This document shows positions 28,345 to 36,489 of a stretch of 64,000 bases of DNA, piece by piece; the first letter of the stretch is position 1; every line of letters starts with the position of its first letter. The translations under genes and the position numbers were made by a program. Source of the DNA: Halioglobus maricola. GTDB taxonomy: Bacteria; Pseudomonadota; Gammaproteobacteria; Pseudomonadales; Halieaceae. Location: contig NZ_CP036422.1 of the NCBI RefSeq assembly GCF_009388985.1, positions 524,501-588,500 of the forward strand. The letters are read 5' to 3'. The notes beneath the pieces are model-generated. The model had not been told where the DNA came from and did no database searches. It saw nothing but the letters and a program-made list of their open reading frames with translations.

Positions 28345-28504
28345 TCATAATTGCGACAAGGGCGCTGCAGTAGAGGTTCTGAAGAAGCGTTACCGTAAGC
28401 CGGAGCTGAACAGTTTCGGTAAAGTGCGCGAGTTGACTCAGGGCGGCACCGGCTCTGTGGTGGAAATGGGCCAAATGATGGTGATCATGAGACAGATGCC
28501 CTAG
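28337..28504 (+). CDS. Lasso peptide precursor A
   Basis: A 55-residue peptide not previously obvious because of its size. The leader holds Y19-RK-P22-E-L24-NSF-G28, the YxxPxLxxxG motif read by lasso B1 proteins, and T34 at the -2 position. The predicted core is residues 36-55: it starts GGTGSVVE, giving an 8-membered ring between Gly1 and Glu8, and continues as a 12-residue tail rich in Met (MGQMMVIMRQMP). The tail has five Met and one Arg (core position 17). The gene overlaps the cyclase gene by 8 bp and its stop is two bases from the convergent methyltransferase stop. The ring size is predicted from spacing, not shown. Confidence 0.85.
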   Translation: MSSHNCDKGAAVEVLKKRYRKPELNSFGKVRELTQGGTGSVVEMGQMMVIMRQMP

Positions 28505-28506
28505 GC

Positions 28507-29661
28507 TCAGCTCAGGTCTTCACACTGTTTCCGCACAAAATTTTCGGCGTCCCTCAGACTCGGGAACTGCCCGGTAAAGTTCTCCTGTAACATCCTGGCC
28601 AACTGGCCTGCGTTCAACTCGCCAGTCATGTTGGCCAGCAGCCACTGCAGTGCCTCGCCCCTGTTGTTGAGTGTCGGTTGGTAATTTTGCGATCGCTTCT
28701 GGATATCTGCGGGAGAGAACGGCCGCGAGAGAAAGGTACTCTGGCGCTGCGAGGGCGTTGCACCCGGGAGATTACATCGGGTTGACCATGTCCACTCTCC
28801 GAGTTCCGGCCGTTTCAGCTCCAGGCTGATGTTGTCGCCGCGCTTTACTTCGATGGGTTGGGCCAGAGGCATAAACGCAAGGCTCCAGTGAGTGGCAGGG
28901 GCCTGAGGGCCTGTCGATAGCCAGTCCTCGCCCATTCTAGCATCGAACCAACCCAGCCAGCCGTGACAGACGCCACCCTCTGTAATGACTGCATCCACCC
29001 TGGCATCACAGGCGGCTTCGGTCGCAGTGTAGAGATCAAGTTCTTCGAGAATTCGTTCGTTTGCTAGTGGCTTGGCCGCAAATGCGTCGGCCGCGTTGTA
29101 GTAGACGGTGTTGCGGGCGAATGCGCCGATCGGGCCAAAGTCTACGGGCGGCAGTTGCTTCTCCGTAAAATAGGCGCTTGCCTCATCCCAGCGTTTCACC
29201 TGTTTGTTGTACTCGTCAGGCGCGCTCACTGGTACTACCACCATGCGTGCCCTGTCGGGTATCAGCTTGCCGCCCGGGGCGAGGAATTTATCGCGCGCTC
29301 GAAAGAGGGATGGCAACAGATCTTCGGTGAGCAGGAAATTTCCGGTGAATACCGACAAGATGACATCCACCTCAATGTCCGGGTTTAGAGCCTCGCCGGT
29401 GGCCTCGTGGCAGGTCACTTGCTCCAGGCCGTTGTGCCTGGCGAGTTCTGCGGTCAGGTTTTCAGGAATCGCCGGCTCCACCAGATGAACCTCAGCCGCG
29501 CCCAGTTTGGCAGCCATCAGTCCCAGAATCCCAAGGCCCGCACCCAGGTCCATCACCCGGCTCTCTGAGGTGATGATGTTCTCCATGGCCTTGGCGTAGG
29601 CAGCATTGCGCACCCTGTCAAACACCATGGAGTGATGACCGACGATATCGGAATAGCTCAT
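28507..29661 (-). CDS. PRMT-like SAM-dependent methyltransferase
   Basis: 384 residues from the ATG at 29661. SAM-binding motif I is VMDLGAGLGILGLMAAKLGA with the acidic HLVEP following. A segment VDVILSVFTGNFLLTEDLL aligns with the double-E loop of protein arginine methyltransferases (SEWMGYxLLxExM): the second Glu is kept (TED) but the first is Val. KFLAPGGKLIPD also matches PRMTs. The C-terminal ~110 residues (from about 275) have an acidic/helical part not typical of PRMTs. The start overlaps the ABC exporter stop as ATGA. It faces precursor A tail to tail, which suggests a tailoring role; Arg17 of core A is the one core Arg. Confidence 0.7.
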   Translation of the reverse strand: MSYSDIVGHHSMVFDRVRNAAYAKAMENIITSESRVMDLGAGLGILGLMAAKLGAAEVHLVEPAIPENLTAELARHNGLEQVTCHEATGEALNPDIEVDVILSVFTGNFLLTEDLLPSLFRARDKFLAPGGKLIPDRARMVVVPVSAPDEYNKQVKRWDEASAYFTEKQLPPVDFGPIGAFARNTVYYNAADAFAAKPLANERILEELDLYTATEAACDARVDAVITEGGVCHGWLGWFDARMGEDWLSTGPQAPATHWSLAFMPLAQPIEVKRGDNISLELKRPELGEWTWSTRCNLPGATPSQRQSTFLSRPFSPADIQKRSQNYQPTLNNRGEALQWLLANMTGELNAGQLARMLQENFTGQFPSLRDAENFVRKQCEDLS

Positions 29662-31310
29662 AACTTCTCCAGCCGCACCACCCGGTCGGCCAGCACCAGA
29701 GTGCTTTCGCGATGGGTAATCAATATCACTGTTTTGCCTTGCAACACCTCGGTGCATTCGCGGATAAATTCTGATTCGCCTTCCGGGTCGTACATGGAGG
29801 TGGCTTCATCGAGGATCAGGATGGGGGGATCTGTCAGCAGAGTGCGCGCCAGTGCCAGGCGCTGACGCTGGCCACCGGATAGACGCACGCCCTGGTCGCC
29901 AATCACGGTGTCGTAACCCTGGGGCAGGGCGGTAATGAAGTTGTGGGCGTTGGCCTTTATGGCCGCTGCTTCAATGGCTTGTTGGGAAGCTACCGGGCTG
30001 CCGTAGCCAATGTTGTCGGCCACGGTCGCGTTTAATAGCAGGGTGTGCTGTGCCACCAGGCCAATCTGCGTTCGCAGGCTTTTCAGGGAGACGGTGGAAA
30101 GATCGACTCCGTCGATTGAGATGGCTCCCGAATCCGGGTCTGCCATACGCATCATCAGGTGGGCGACGGTGGACTTGCCCGCGCCGTTGGCACCGATCAG
30201 CGCCAGGGTTTCCCCCGCTTCAACATGCAAGTTGAAGCCTCGCAGCACTGGCTTGCCGCCGGGGTATTGGAAGCCTACATCGGTGAAGCGGATTTCACCG
30301 CGTACGGCTGGCAAGTCCTGGGCGCCGCTGTCGTCGGGTTCGGGCTGCTCACCCAGGAAATCGAGGATACGCTCGGCAGCGCCGCGGGTGCGCTGTACCT
30401 GGCCGTACACATCTGCCAATCCGCGTAGCGGCGTGGTGAGCAGCACAGCGTAGAGCAGCAGGCTGACCAGCTGCGCCGCTTCCAGCTCGCCCGCGTTCAC
30501 CTGGCTGTAGCCAAGCCATAACAGCAGCAGCAGGCCCAGACCTGTCATCAGGCTGACGGCCGGCCCCAGCAGCGACTCGATCAGCAGCTGTTTTTTACTC
30601 AGCCTCAGCAGTTGGGCGTTTTCGGATTGGAAGCGGTCCAGTTCTGTGGGCTCACGGGTGAAGCTCTTGATGGCCGGCAGCATCGCCAGGTGTTCGTCGA
30701 TATAGGTGAACAGGTTGGAGTAGGCGTCTATCCAGGCGCGCGAGATTGGCCTCAGCCGCCGGCCGACAATTTTCATTAGCAGGAAGTAGGGCGGCAGCAG
30801 GATGATGGCCAGGCTTGCCACCAGCGGGTCGAGCACCAGCATCATGAGACAGGCGCCGCCCAGGGTGAGAAGCATGGGCAGTAGTTGTACCAGGGTGTCG
30901 GTGACAAACCCGCTGATGTATTCCGCATCGTTGCTAAGGATGGCCAGCAGGTCGCCCCGGCGGCGCTGCTGGTGGTAGCTCAGCGGGAGTGCCTGCAGGT
31001 GCTGGAACAGGCGCGAGCGCAGTTGTGCGGTCATGTTCTCTCCGGCAGAGCCAATGTAATACTGGGTAGCAAACCCGAGACCATTGCGCAGTACCAGCAA
31101 TACCAGCCACAGCATCATTAAGTGGCCAGCGCTCCAATTTGTGGCGTCAGGAGTGAGCATGATGGCGGTGAGCTGGCCGGCAAGCCATGGTTGGGCCAGC
31201 ATCAGCAGGCTGCTCGCGAGCAGTAACACAACTGACCACAGTAGTACCCGCCAGGGCGGCGTAAGGTAGCGAGTGAGCGAGCGAAAATTGTTGGCAGGGC
31301 GGTGATTCAT
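29658..31310 (-). CDS. ABC exporter, probable lasso D protein
   Basis: 550 residues: an N-terminal six-helix membrane domain (about residues 1-310) and a C-terminal ATPase with Walker A GANGAGKST, signature LSGGQRQRLALARTLL, Walker B ILILDEATS and H-loop ILITHRES. The fusion and length are those of MsbA/McjD-type homodimeric exporters; no peptidase C39 domain is present. In lasso clusters such a protein exports the mature peptide and confers self-immunity. It starts 7 bases after one half of the symmetric divergent promoter, with no ribosome-binding site, and is coupled to the PRMT-like gene. It may export both peptides. Confidence 0.85.
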   Translation of the reverse strand: MNHRPANNFRSLTRYLTPPWRVLLWSVVLLLASSLLMLAQPWLAGQLTAIMLTPDATNWSAGHLMMLWLVLLVLRNGLGFATQYYIGSAGENMTAQLRSRLFQHLQALPLSYHQQRRRGDLLAILSNDAEYISGFVTDTLVQLLPMLLTLGGACLMMLVLDPLVASLAIILLPPYFLLMKIVGRRLRPISRAWIDAYSNLFTYIDEHLAMLPAIKSFTREPTELDRFQSENAQLLRLSKKQLLIESLLGPAVSLMTGLGLLLLLWLGYSQVNAGELEAAQLVSLLLYAVLLTTPLRGLADVYGQVQRTRGAAERILDFLGEQPEPDDSGAQDLPAVRGEIRFTDVGFQYPGGKPVLRGFNLHVEAGETLALIGANGAGKSTVAHLMMRMADPDSGAISIDGVDLSTVSLKSLRTQIGLVAQHTLLLNATVADNIGYGSPVASQQAIEAAAIKANAHNFITALPQGYDTVIGDQGVRLSGGQRQRLALARTLLTDPPILILDEATSMYDPEGESEFIRECTEVLQGKTVILITHRESTLVLADRVVRLEKL

Positions 31311-31316
31311 CCCGCC

Positions 31317-31356
31317 ATTGTAGCACCGCCTATTCCCCGGGGAGTGGTGCTACAAT
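31317..31356. promoter_or_regulatory. Symmetric divergent promoter/operator of the lasso locus
   Basis: ATTGTAGCACC (31317-31327) and GGTGCTACAAT (31346-31356) are a perfect 11-bp inverted repeat with an 18-bp centre that holds CCCCGGGG (31335-31342). Each arm contains TGCTACAAT, an extended -10 box, pointing outwards. On the right it ends 7 bases before the ATG at 31364, on the left 6 bases before the ATG at 31310, so both transcripts would start at or almost at the initiation codon. No Shine-Dalgarno sequence is seen on either side. Confidence 0.6.
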
Positions 31357-31363
31357 CGCGCCC

Positions 31364-32341
31364 ATGTCTGCGCCCTACCACTACCGATTCTTCGATGCTG
31401 AACTGAGCAGTGAGATCGAACTTCCCGCCCTCGGCACACCGGCGGAGATACCGCAGGCTTCCAGTGAGAGTAAAGCGGTCGCTGTTCGATTGGCAGCGCC
31501 TGGACTGCTGCCGGAACAGAGTGTGGAGTGGTACCCGCTGCCAACTTTGGAAGATACGCCTGCTTTCTTGCGTGTCGGCACAGTGGGTGACCACTACCTT
31601 TTGCGCTGTGACAAGTATGTCGATTTCAGGATTGGCCCATCGCTTTCAGAGGTGGTGGTGCACCCGGCACCTGACCTGCCCGAACACACCTTGAGTCATC
31701 TATTGCTCGACCAGGCGCTGCCGGCCTTGTTCGGCCAGCGCGGGCGTCTGGTATTGCATGCCAGCGCTGTGCGCTGGCAGGACAGGGCGCTGGTGTTTGT
31801 GGGCGAATCCACCTGGGGGAAGTCTACCCTCGCTGCAAGTTACGGTGACGCGGGCGGCTACCTCGCGGATGATGCCGTACTCCTGCAGCCCGGTGCCGAT
31901 GGGCAGGTGCTCGCTACTGCCAGCTATCCCGGCGCACGCCTGTGGCCCGAGTCCTTCGACGCGCTGCTGGGGGAAGACGCCAGGCACGAACAGTTTGCCC
32001 ACTACGCCAACAAGCGCCGCCACACGCCCAGGCACCTGGAGCGAGAAGCGCCGTTACCCCTGGCCGGTATCTTCTTGATCAACGACCCCTATGAAGCGCC
32101 AGCTGAGCAGATATCCACCGCACCGCTGCGAGGCCAGGAAATGCTTCTGTTAATGCTGCGCCGCGCCTTCGCCCTGCACGCCACTGACCCTGCCTTGATG
32201 CAGGCCCTGCTGCAGCAGGCCGGATCTGTGGCCCGCAGCGGTGCGCCCGTGAGGGCGCTGAGCTATCCACGCCGGCATGAGTTACTTCCTGAGGTGCGCG
32301 AAAAAATCGCCGCGGAGATTGCTCAGGGGCCAATGGAATGA
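31364..32341 (+). CDS. HprK-related kinase, second copy
   Basis: 325 residues; an HPr-kinase-like protein with P-loop GESTWGKSTL (residues 147-156), preceded by RLVLHASAVRW, the usual HAS box before the P-loop, and followed by YLADDAVLL. It is diverged from the first copy at 23.3-24.3 kb (different P-loop and N-terminus), so not a recent duplication. In the paeninodin pathway a relative phosphorylates the C-terminal Ser of the precursor; here precursor B ends in STFP and A in RQMP, so the target is uncertain. The mRNA may be leaderless. The stop overlaps the next start as ATGA. Confidence 0.8.
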   Translation: MSAPYHYRFFDAELSSEIELPALGTPAEIPQASSESKAVAVRLAAPGLLPEQSVEWYPLPTLEDTPAFLRVGTVGDHYLLRCDKYVDFRIGPSLSEVVVHPAPDLPEHTLSHLLLDQALPALFGQRGRLVLHASAVRWQDRALVFVGESTWGKSTLAASYGDAGGYLADDAVLLQPGADGQVLATASYPGARLWPESFDALLGEDARHEQFAHYANKRRHTPRHLEREAPLPLAGIFLINDPYEAPAEQISTAPLRGQEMLLLMLRRAFALHATDPALMQALLQQAGSVARSGAPVRALSYPRRHELLPEVREKIAAEIAQGPME

Positions 32342-34044
32342 GCGCATTGCTCGCACACATGGCTCCCGATATCGAGCCGACGTGCGGCCCCGCGCAAATC
32401 GAGATAGAAGCCGGGAGTGGCCTTAAAATCGCCGCCACCGCGCGCCTTGATGTTGGCGGCCAGGTACTCTCCGGCACAGCCGCTGCGATGCATATTCTGC
32501 AGGCCTATCGCGAGCGCGGCCCCGATGCCCCCAGACACCTGCTCGGCGAATTCAGTTTTGCTATCTGGGACAACGCCAGGGGCATTTTCTTCTGTGCTCG
32601 CGACCACCTTGGCGTAAAACCGTTTTACTACACCGCGGCCCCCCGCTCCTTTGCCTGCGCCACTGATCAAACCGCATTGCTCGCCTTGCCCTGGGTGCAG
32701 CAGGACCTGAACGAAGCCCGCGTGGCTGACTTTCTTCACGGCTGGCTTGAGCGGCTGGACCAAACCAGTACCTTCTATCGCAGTGTTGCCCGCCTGCCCC
32801 CCGGCAGTTGGCTGAAAGTGACAGCCGATGGAAAGCTGCTCCAGCAGCGCTACTGGCAACTCGAACCCGGCGAGCCACTCGCGCTCCCGGACCAGGGTGC
32901 CTACAACGAAGCCTTGCTGGAATATTTTACCCGGGCTGTGGAGCGCCGCCTGGCGAACGAAGGTGACACCGGCGTCGCCCTCAGCGGAGGAGTGGACTCG
33001 GGTGCCATCGTCGCTGTGGCCCGCAACCTTGAGCATTTCCAGCATACGCAAAAACTGCACACATTCTCGGGGGTGGCCGAAGATGATCAACACTGCCAGG
33101 AAACGATGCGTCTGCGTGGAGTCGTCGCCCAGGGTGGTGTGACACCGCACTACCTGGCTCCCTCCCAGGCGCCGACCCTGAACGAGAATTGGCCACTGCA
33201 GCGCAAGACCTGCGAGCCCTTCGACGCGCATATGAATTTTTATGCCTTGTGTTGTCAGGCGGCCGCCGGCGCCAACGTGAGCATTATGCTCGACGGCGTG
33301 GACGACGTGATCATGGACAATGTGGATAGTTATCCTGCGTACCTGATCCGCTCCGGGCGTTGGCTTTGTGCCTGGCATGAAATCAGCGCACGCAGTGTGC
33401 TGACTGGCGGCGCTCAAACAAAAAGCTATCTGCTCAAGCGGCACCTGCGCGAGCAGCCTGGCATGCGTCAATTGCTGGCCTGGCGCAACCAGCGGGCCAG
33501 TAGAGCAGTTGATCCGGTGACTGCGGCCGTGCGCGGCACACTCATTAACCCAGATCTTGCCCGCCGAGTGGACTTGCCCGGCCGGCTGCAGGCCCTGGAG
33601 GCAACCTGGCCTGCTGGTTTGTCAGCGACGATGGCCGAGGCGAACTGCGCCGACATCAACCACCCTTTTCTGACGGTGGCGCTGGAGCGCTACCACCGTG
33701 TGGCGAGCAATTTTGGCATCGAACCGCGCCATCCCTGGTTGGACCGGGAACTGGTGGAGTGGGCGATCCGGCTGCCCTGGCAGCAGCGAAACCAGCACGG
33801 TTGGACCAAGTACCTTGTGCGCCAGGCCATGCAGGGCAAACTACCGTCTGAATCACTCACCCAGGTCGATAACGCGCACGTGGGGTGGGCCATTACCGAG
33901 GCACGCTACAAAAGCATGGCGCCGTACCTTGATGGTTCGCTGGATGACGTGGCATGGGCGATTGATGTTCCTCGCCTGAACGCCAGCAATGACCCTGAGT
34001 TGCGGTGGCGCGCCCTTGCTCTAATCCAGTGGTTGCGCCAGTGA
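32338..34044 (+). CDS. Lasso cyclase 2 (asparagine-synthetase-like, truncated glutaminase domain)
   Basis: 568 residues. The glutaminase-like part lacks the entire MCGI(F/A)G start and the HRGPDG box: it begins MSALLAHMAPD and joins the family at HLLGEFSFAIWDN and CARDHLGVKPFYY. The ATP-pyrophosphatase motif SGGVDS is at residues 216-221. The C-terminal half (ALERYHRVASNFGIEPRHPWLD, WTKYLVR) is typical of cyclases. It cannot be a glutamine-dependent enzyme. It overlaps both neighbours by 4 bp (ATGA upstream, GTGA downstream), so it is made together with cyclase 3 and may form a complex with it. Confidence 0.82.
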   Translation: MSALLAHMAPDIEPTCGPAQIEIEAGSGLKIAATARLDVGGQVLSGTAAAMHILQAYRERGPDAPRHLLGEFSFAIWDNARGIFFCARDHLGVKPFYYTAAPRSFACATDQTALLALPWVQQDLNEARVADFLHGWLERLDQTSTFYRSVARLPPGSWLKVTADGKLLQQRYWQLEPGEPLALPDQGAYNEALLEYFTRAVERRLANEGDTGVALSGGVDSGAIVAVARNLEHFQHTQKLHTFSGVAEDDQHCQETMRLRGVVAQGGVTPHYLAPSQAPTLNENWPLQRKTCEPFDAHMNFYALCCQAAAGANVSIMLDGVDDVIMDNVDSYPAYLIRSGRWLCAWHEISARSVLTGGAQTKSYLLKRHLREQPGMRQLLAWRNQRASRAVDPVTAAVRGTLINPDLARRVDLPGRLQALEATWPAGLSATMAEANCADINHPFLTVALERYHRVASNFGIEPRHPWLDRELVEWAIRLPWQQRNQHGWTKYLVRQAMQGKLPSESLTQVDNAHVGWAITEARYKSMAPYLDGSLDDVAWAIDVPRLNASNDPELRWRALALIQWLRQ

Positions 34045-35702
34045 ACAGTGCACTGCTGGAGTTTCCCAGACAGGCACCTTCGACGGACACTGATGAGGCG
34101 CCGCAAGTCTACATGCAGGGCCGAATCGACAACGGGGTGGATGTACTTCAGGCCTACCAGCGCTTCGGCTTGGAATTCCCGAAGCATTTGCTGGGGGACT
34201 TTGCGATCGTGATTCACGACAGCGCCCGGCAGCGCGTGATCGCCGTGCGCGACCAGTTGGGTGTACAGCCCTTTTACTATCACCTTGGTTCGCAGCGGTT
34301 ACTCTGCGCCCAGAGTGAGGGCGAACTATTGGCCCATCCAGACGTGACCAGGGCGATCAACGAAGCCGTGGTGGCTGAAACCCTGGACAATACAACGACC
34401 ACCCTGACAGAAACCCTGTACCGCGACATCCAGCGCCTGCCACCCGGGCAACTGCTCGTGGTCACCCCGGATAGCCACCAGTTTCACATCTACTGGGAAC
34501 TCCCGCTCTATGAGCCCTGGTCGCGTGCTACGCCCGAGCAAAGTCAGGATGAGTTCAACGACCTGTTGCAGCAAGCGGTTGCTGCCCGCATCTCGGGAGT
34601 AGAGCACATCGGTGCCAATCTCAGTGGTGGCCTCGACTCCACTGTGGTCGCTGCAGCGGCGCAGCAATGGCTTGACCAGCACCGCCCCGGAACCAAACTG
34701 AAAACCTACTCGTTGCTGATTGACAGTGCGTGGACCGAGCCCGAAGCGCCGCGTATTCAGAGTATGCTCAATCACTACCCCTTTGACGCGACCCTCAAGC
34801 GGTTTACGCAAGCCCCCGAACTTGACTGGGCAGCTAATGCTAAACGTAATCACAGCCTTCCGGACCACCCCATATTCACTACCCACGATCTCTATCTCGA
34901 CCCATTGCGGGAGCATAAAACGCAGGTGTTGCTCACTGGTGAAGGGGGCGATGACTGGTTTTCTGGAGATGACTATCTATTCGCGACACTGTGGTCGCGG
35001 CCCGCGCAGGCCGTGAATGAGCTCCGTTACCAGGCGTCTGATTCCTGGCTCGATGGAGTGAAACTGCTCGCAGGCTCGTTGGGCTGGCCGCTGCTGCCTG
35101 GCGCAATGCGCAGGCACCAATTCGAGAAGCGCGCGCGGCCTGGCTATTCACCCTTTCTCGGCCATGCACTCATGCGCCGGACGGGGCTGGAAGAACGCTA
35201 CAAAGAAATTGGCGCTTGCGGCCAAAGTCGCTCATTAGCGCGCAGTACCCGGGCTTATCAGTTGCATCCGGCCTCCCTTGCCGAGCGTTTCGAAATGGCG
35301 CATATGCATGGGGCTAACCGCGGTTACGAGCTGCGCTTTCCCCTGTCCGACCGGCGCCTGGTGGAGTTTGCGCTGCGTACACCGCCGGGACAGCTGCGCA
35401 GGGGGCCCTGCAATAAACTGCTGCTTCGAGGCAGCGGCCTGTTGCCCGAAAATGTCGCCCGTAGCCCGGCCAAAGGGGACTTTAGTGCCGCTATTCAGAG
35501 TGCGCTTAATCAGCCTGTGGTTCGAGACACGCTCAATAATCTTCGGATTGCAGAATTGGGTTGGGCCGATCAACGGGCTGTAACCGAAGCACTGCAAAAG
35601 ATGGACAGAGGCGCGCCACAAGCAGGCATTCTTCGCTTACTGCGATGCCTTTGGTTGGTGTTTGCCGTAGAGATTTGGTACACCTGTTATATCAGAGAAT
35701 AA
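34041..35702 (+). CDS. Lasso cyclase 3 (asparagine-synthetase-like, truncated glutaminase domain)
   Basis: 553 residues from GTG 34041, chosen because it overlaps the preceding stop as GTGA. Like cyclase 2, the N-terminus is cut down (NSALLEFPRQ, then YMQGRIDNGVDVLQAYQRFG, HLLGDFAIVIHD). The ATP-pyrophosphatase motif LSGGLDST is near residue 194-200, and GEGGDDWFSGDDY is intact. The sequence is clearly distinct from cyclases 1 and 2. It lies 50 bp before precursor B, the likely substrate. With cyclase 2 in tandem, either both are needed for one ring or one has another amide-forming job. Confidence 0.82.
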   Translation: MNSALLEFPRQAPSTDTDEAPQVYMQGRIDNGVDVLQAYQRFGLEFPKHLLGDFAIVIHDSARQRVIAVRDQLGVQPFYYHLGSQRLLCAQSEGELLAHPDVTRAINEAVVAETLDNTTTTLTETLYRDIQRLPPGQLLVVTPDSHQFHIYWELPLYEPWSRATPEQSQDEFNDLLQQAVAARISGVEHIGANLSGGLDSTVVAAAAQQWLDQHRPGTKLKTYSLLIDSAWTEPEAPRIQSMLNHYPFDATLKRFTQAPELDWAANAKRNHSLPDHPIFTTHDLYLDPLREHKTQVLLTGEGGDDWFSGDDYLFATLWSRPAQAVNELRYQASDSWLDGVKLLAGSLGWPLLPGAMRRHQFEKRARPGYSPFLGHALMRRTGLEERYKEIGACGQSRSLARSTRAYQLHPASLAERFEMAHMHGANRGYELRFPLSDRRLVEFALRTPPGQLRRGPCNKLLLRGSGLLPENVARSPAKGDFSAAIQSALNQPVVRDTLNNLRIAELGWADQRAVTEALQKMDRGAPQAGILRLLRCLWLVFAVEIWYTCYIRE

Positions 35703-35752
35703 GGCAGTACAATTTTCGCAAGGTAGTACGAACGCACAGCGCGGAGAAGTCA

Positions 35753-35959
35753 ATGGACCAGCACGCAGACAAGGCAGAAAAACTAGCGCTCAACAGGCAG
35801 CGTCTCCCCTATCGCACTCCGAAAATTAACGAGTTCGGCCCCATCGCTGCCACAACTCTGGCGGGTAATGGGTCTATTGCTGATGGGGGCAATGCGAGTG
35901 AAGGGGCTCATGCCGGCGAAACCGCCAGCGTCAGTGGCTTCGATTCTACTTTTCCCTGA
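35753..35959 (+). CDS. Lasso peptide precursor B (long tail)
   Basis: 68 residues with a good ribosome-binding site (GGAGAA at 35742-35747). The leader carries Y20-RT-P23-K-I25-NEF-G29 and T35 exactly six residues after the Gly, the same spacing as in precursor A. The predicted core is residues 37-68, starting AGNGSIAD: an 8-membered ring between Ala1 and Asp8, then a 24-residue Gly/Ser/Ala-rich acidic tail ending SGFDSTFP. A 32-residue core is long for a lasso peptide. The core has no Lys, Arg or Cys. The gene end overlaps the convergent SET gene by 14 bp. Confidence 0.8.
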   Translation: MDQHADKAEKLALNRQRLPYRTPKINEFGPIAATTLAGNGSIADGGNASEGAHAGETASVSGFDSTFP

Positions 35960-36476
35960 GGCTCAGCCGCATCATCCGTTGCCACCGCCGAATCCGGTAG
36001 CGCAGCTTTTCCCCTGAGCTGGCTTTTAGCGCCAATTCGCTGGCGTAGCTGGTGGAAGTCCGCCTCAGCAATGGCAGCAAAAAATCCTGATTAGAAACAA
36101 TACGCCGGCAATGCTCGGCCCCGCAATCGCATTCAAACCACCAGAGTAGGCTCACTTCGGTAACCCCATAGTCGTAACAAATCTCTTCGCCCGTAACGAT
36201 AGGGCGGGTCGACCACAAAGCACGATCTGACATAACAGTGTTCGGCGCGCAGCTATGGTTCATGCACCATTCCAGCGGTGAGCAGGGGCAAAACAGATCG
36301 ATGTCGACCTGGCTGTGCAGCCCGTCATCATCCATGTTTGCCATAAGCTGTGCGAGCGACATCAGCCCCTGGTGCGGCCCTCGCCAGACCACTTCACCCG
36401 CTTCAATGGGCTCGCGCGCGAACAGGCCTGTACCGTGGATAGGGCTCTGAGAGGGTGCCAGTGAAGGGTGAAGCAA
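35946..36476 (-). CDS. SET-domain protein, putative lysine methyltransferase
   Basis: 176 residues. The SET core is complete: GTGLFAREPIEAGEVVW at the N-terminus, the pseudoknot motifs MNHSCAPN and GEEICYDYG, and a post-SET-like FECDCGAEHCRR with clustered Cys that could bind zinc. SET proteins transfer methyl groups from SAM to protein lysines. The start is a TTG at 36476 with GGAGG just upstream. The gene runs into precursor B from the opposite side. Neither lasso core contains Lys, so a core target is unlikely for A and B; Lys residues occur in the leaders and in the Cys-containing peptide. The role is open. Confidence 0.7.
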   Translation of the reverse strand: MLHPSLAPSQSPIHGTGLFAREPIEAGEVVWRGPHQGLMSLAQLMANMDDDGLHSQVDIDLFCPCSPLEWCMNHSCAPNTVMSDRALWSTRPIVTGEEICYDYGVTEVSLLWWFECDCGAEHCRRIVSNQDFLLPLLRRTSTSYASELALKASSGEKLRYRIRRWQRMMRLSLREK

Positions 36477-36489
36477 GTATCCTCCGGGT

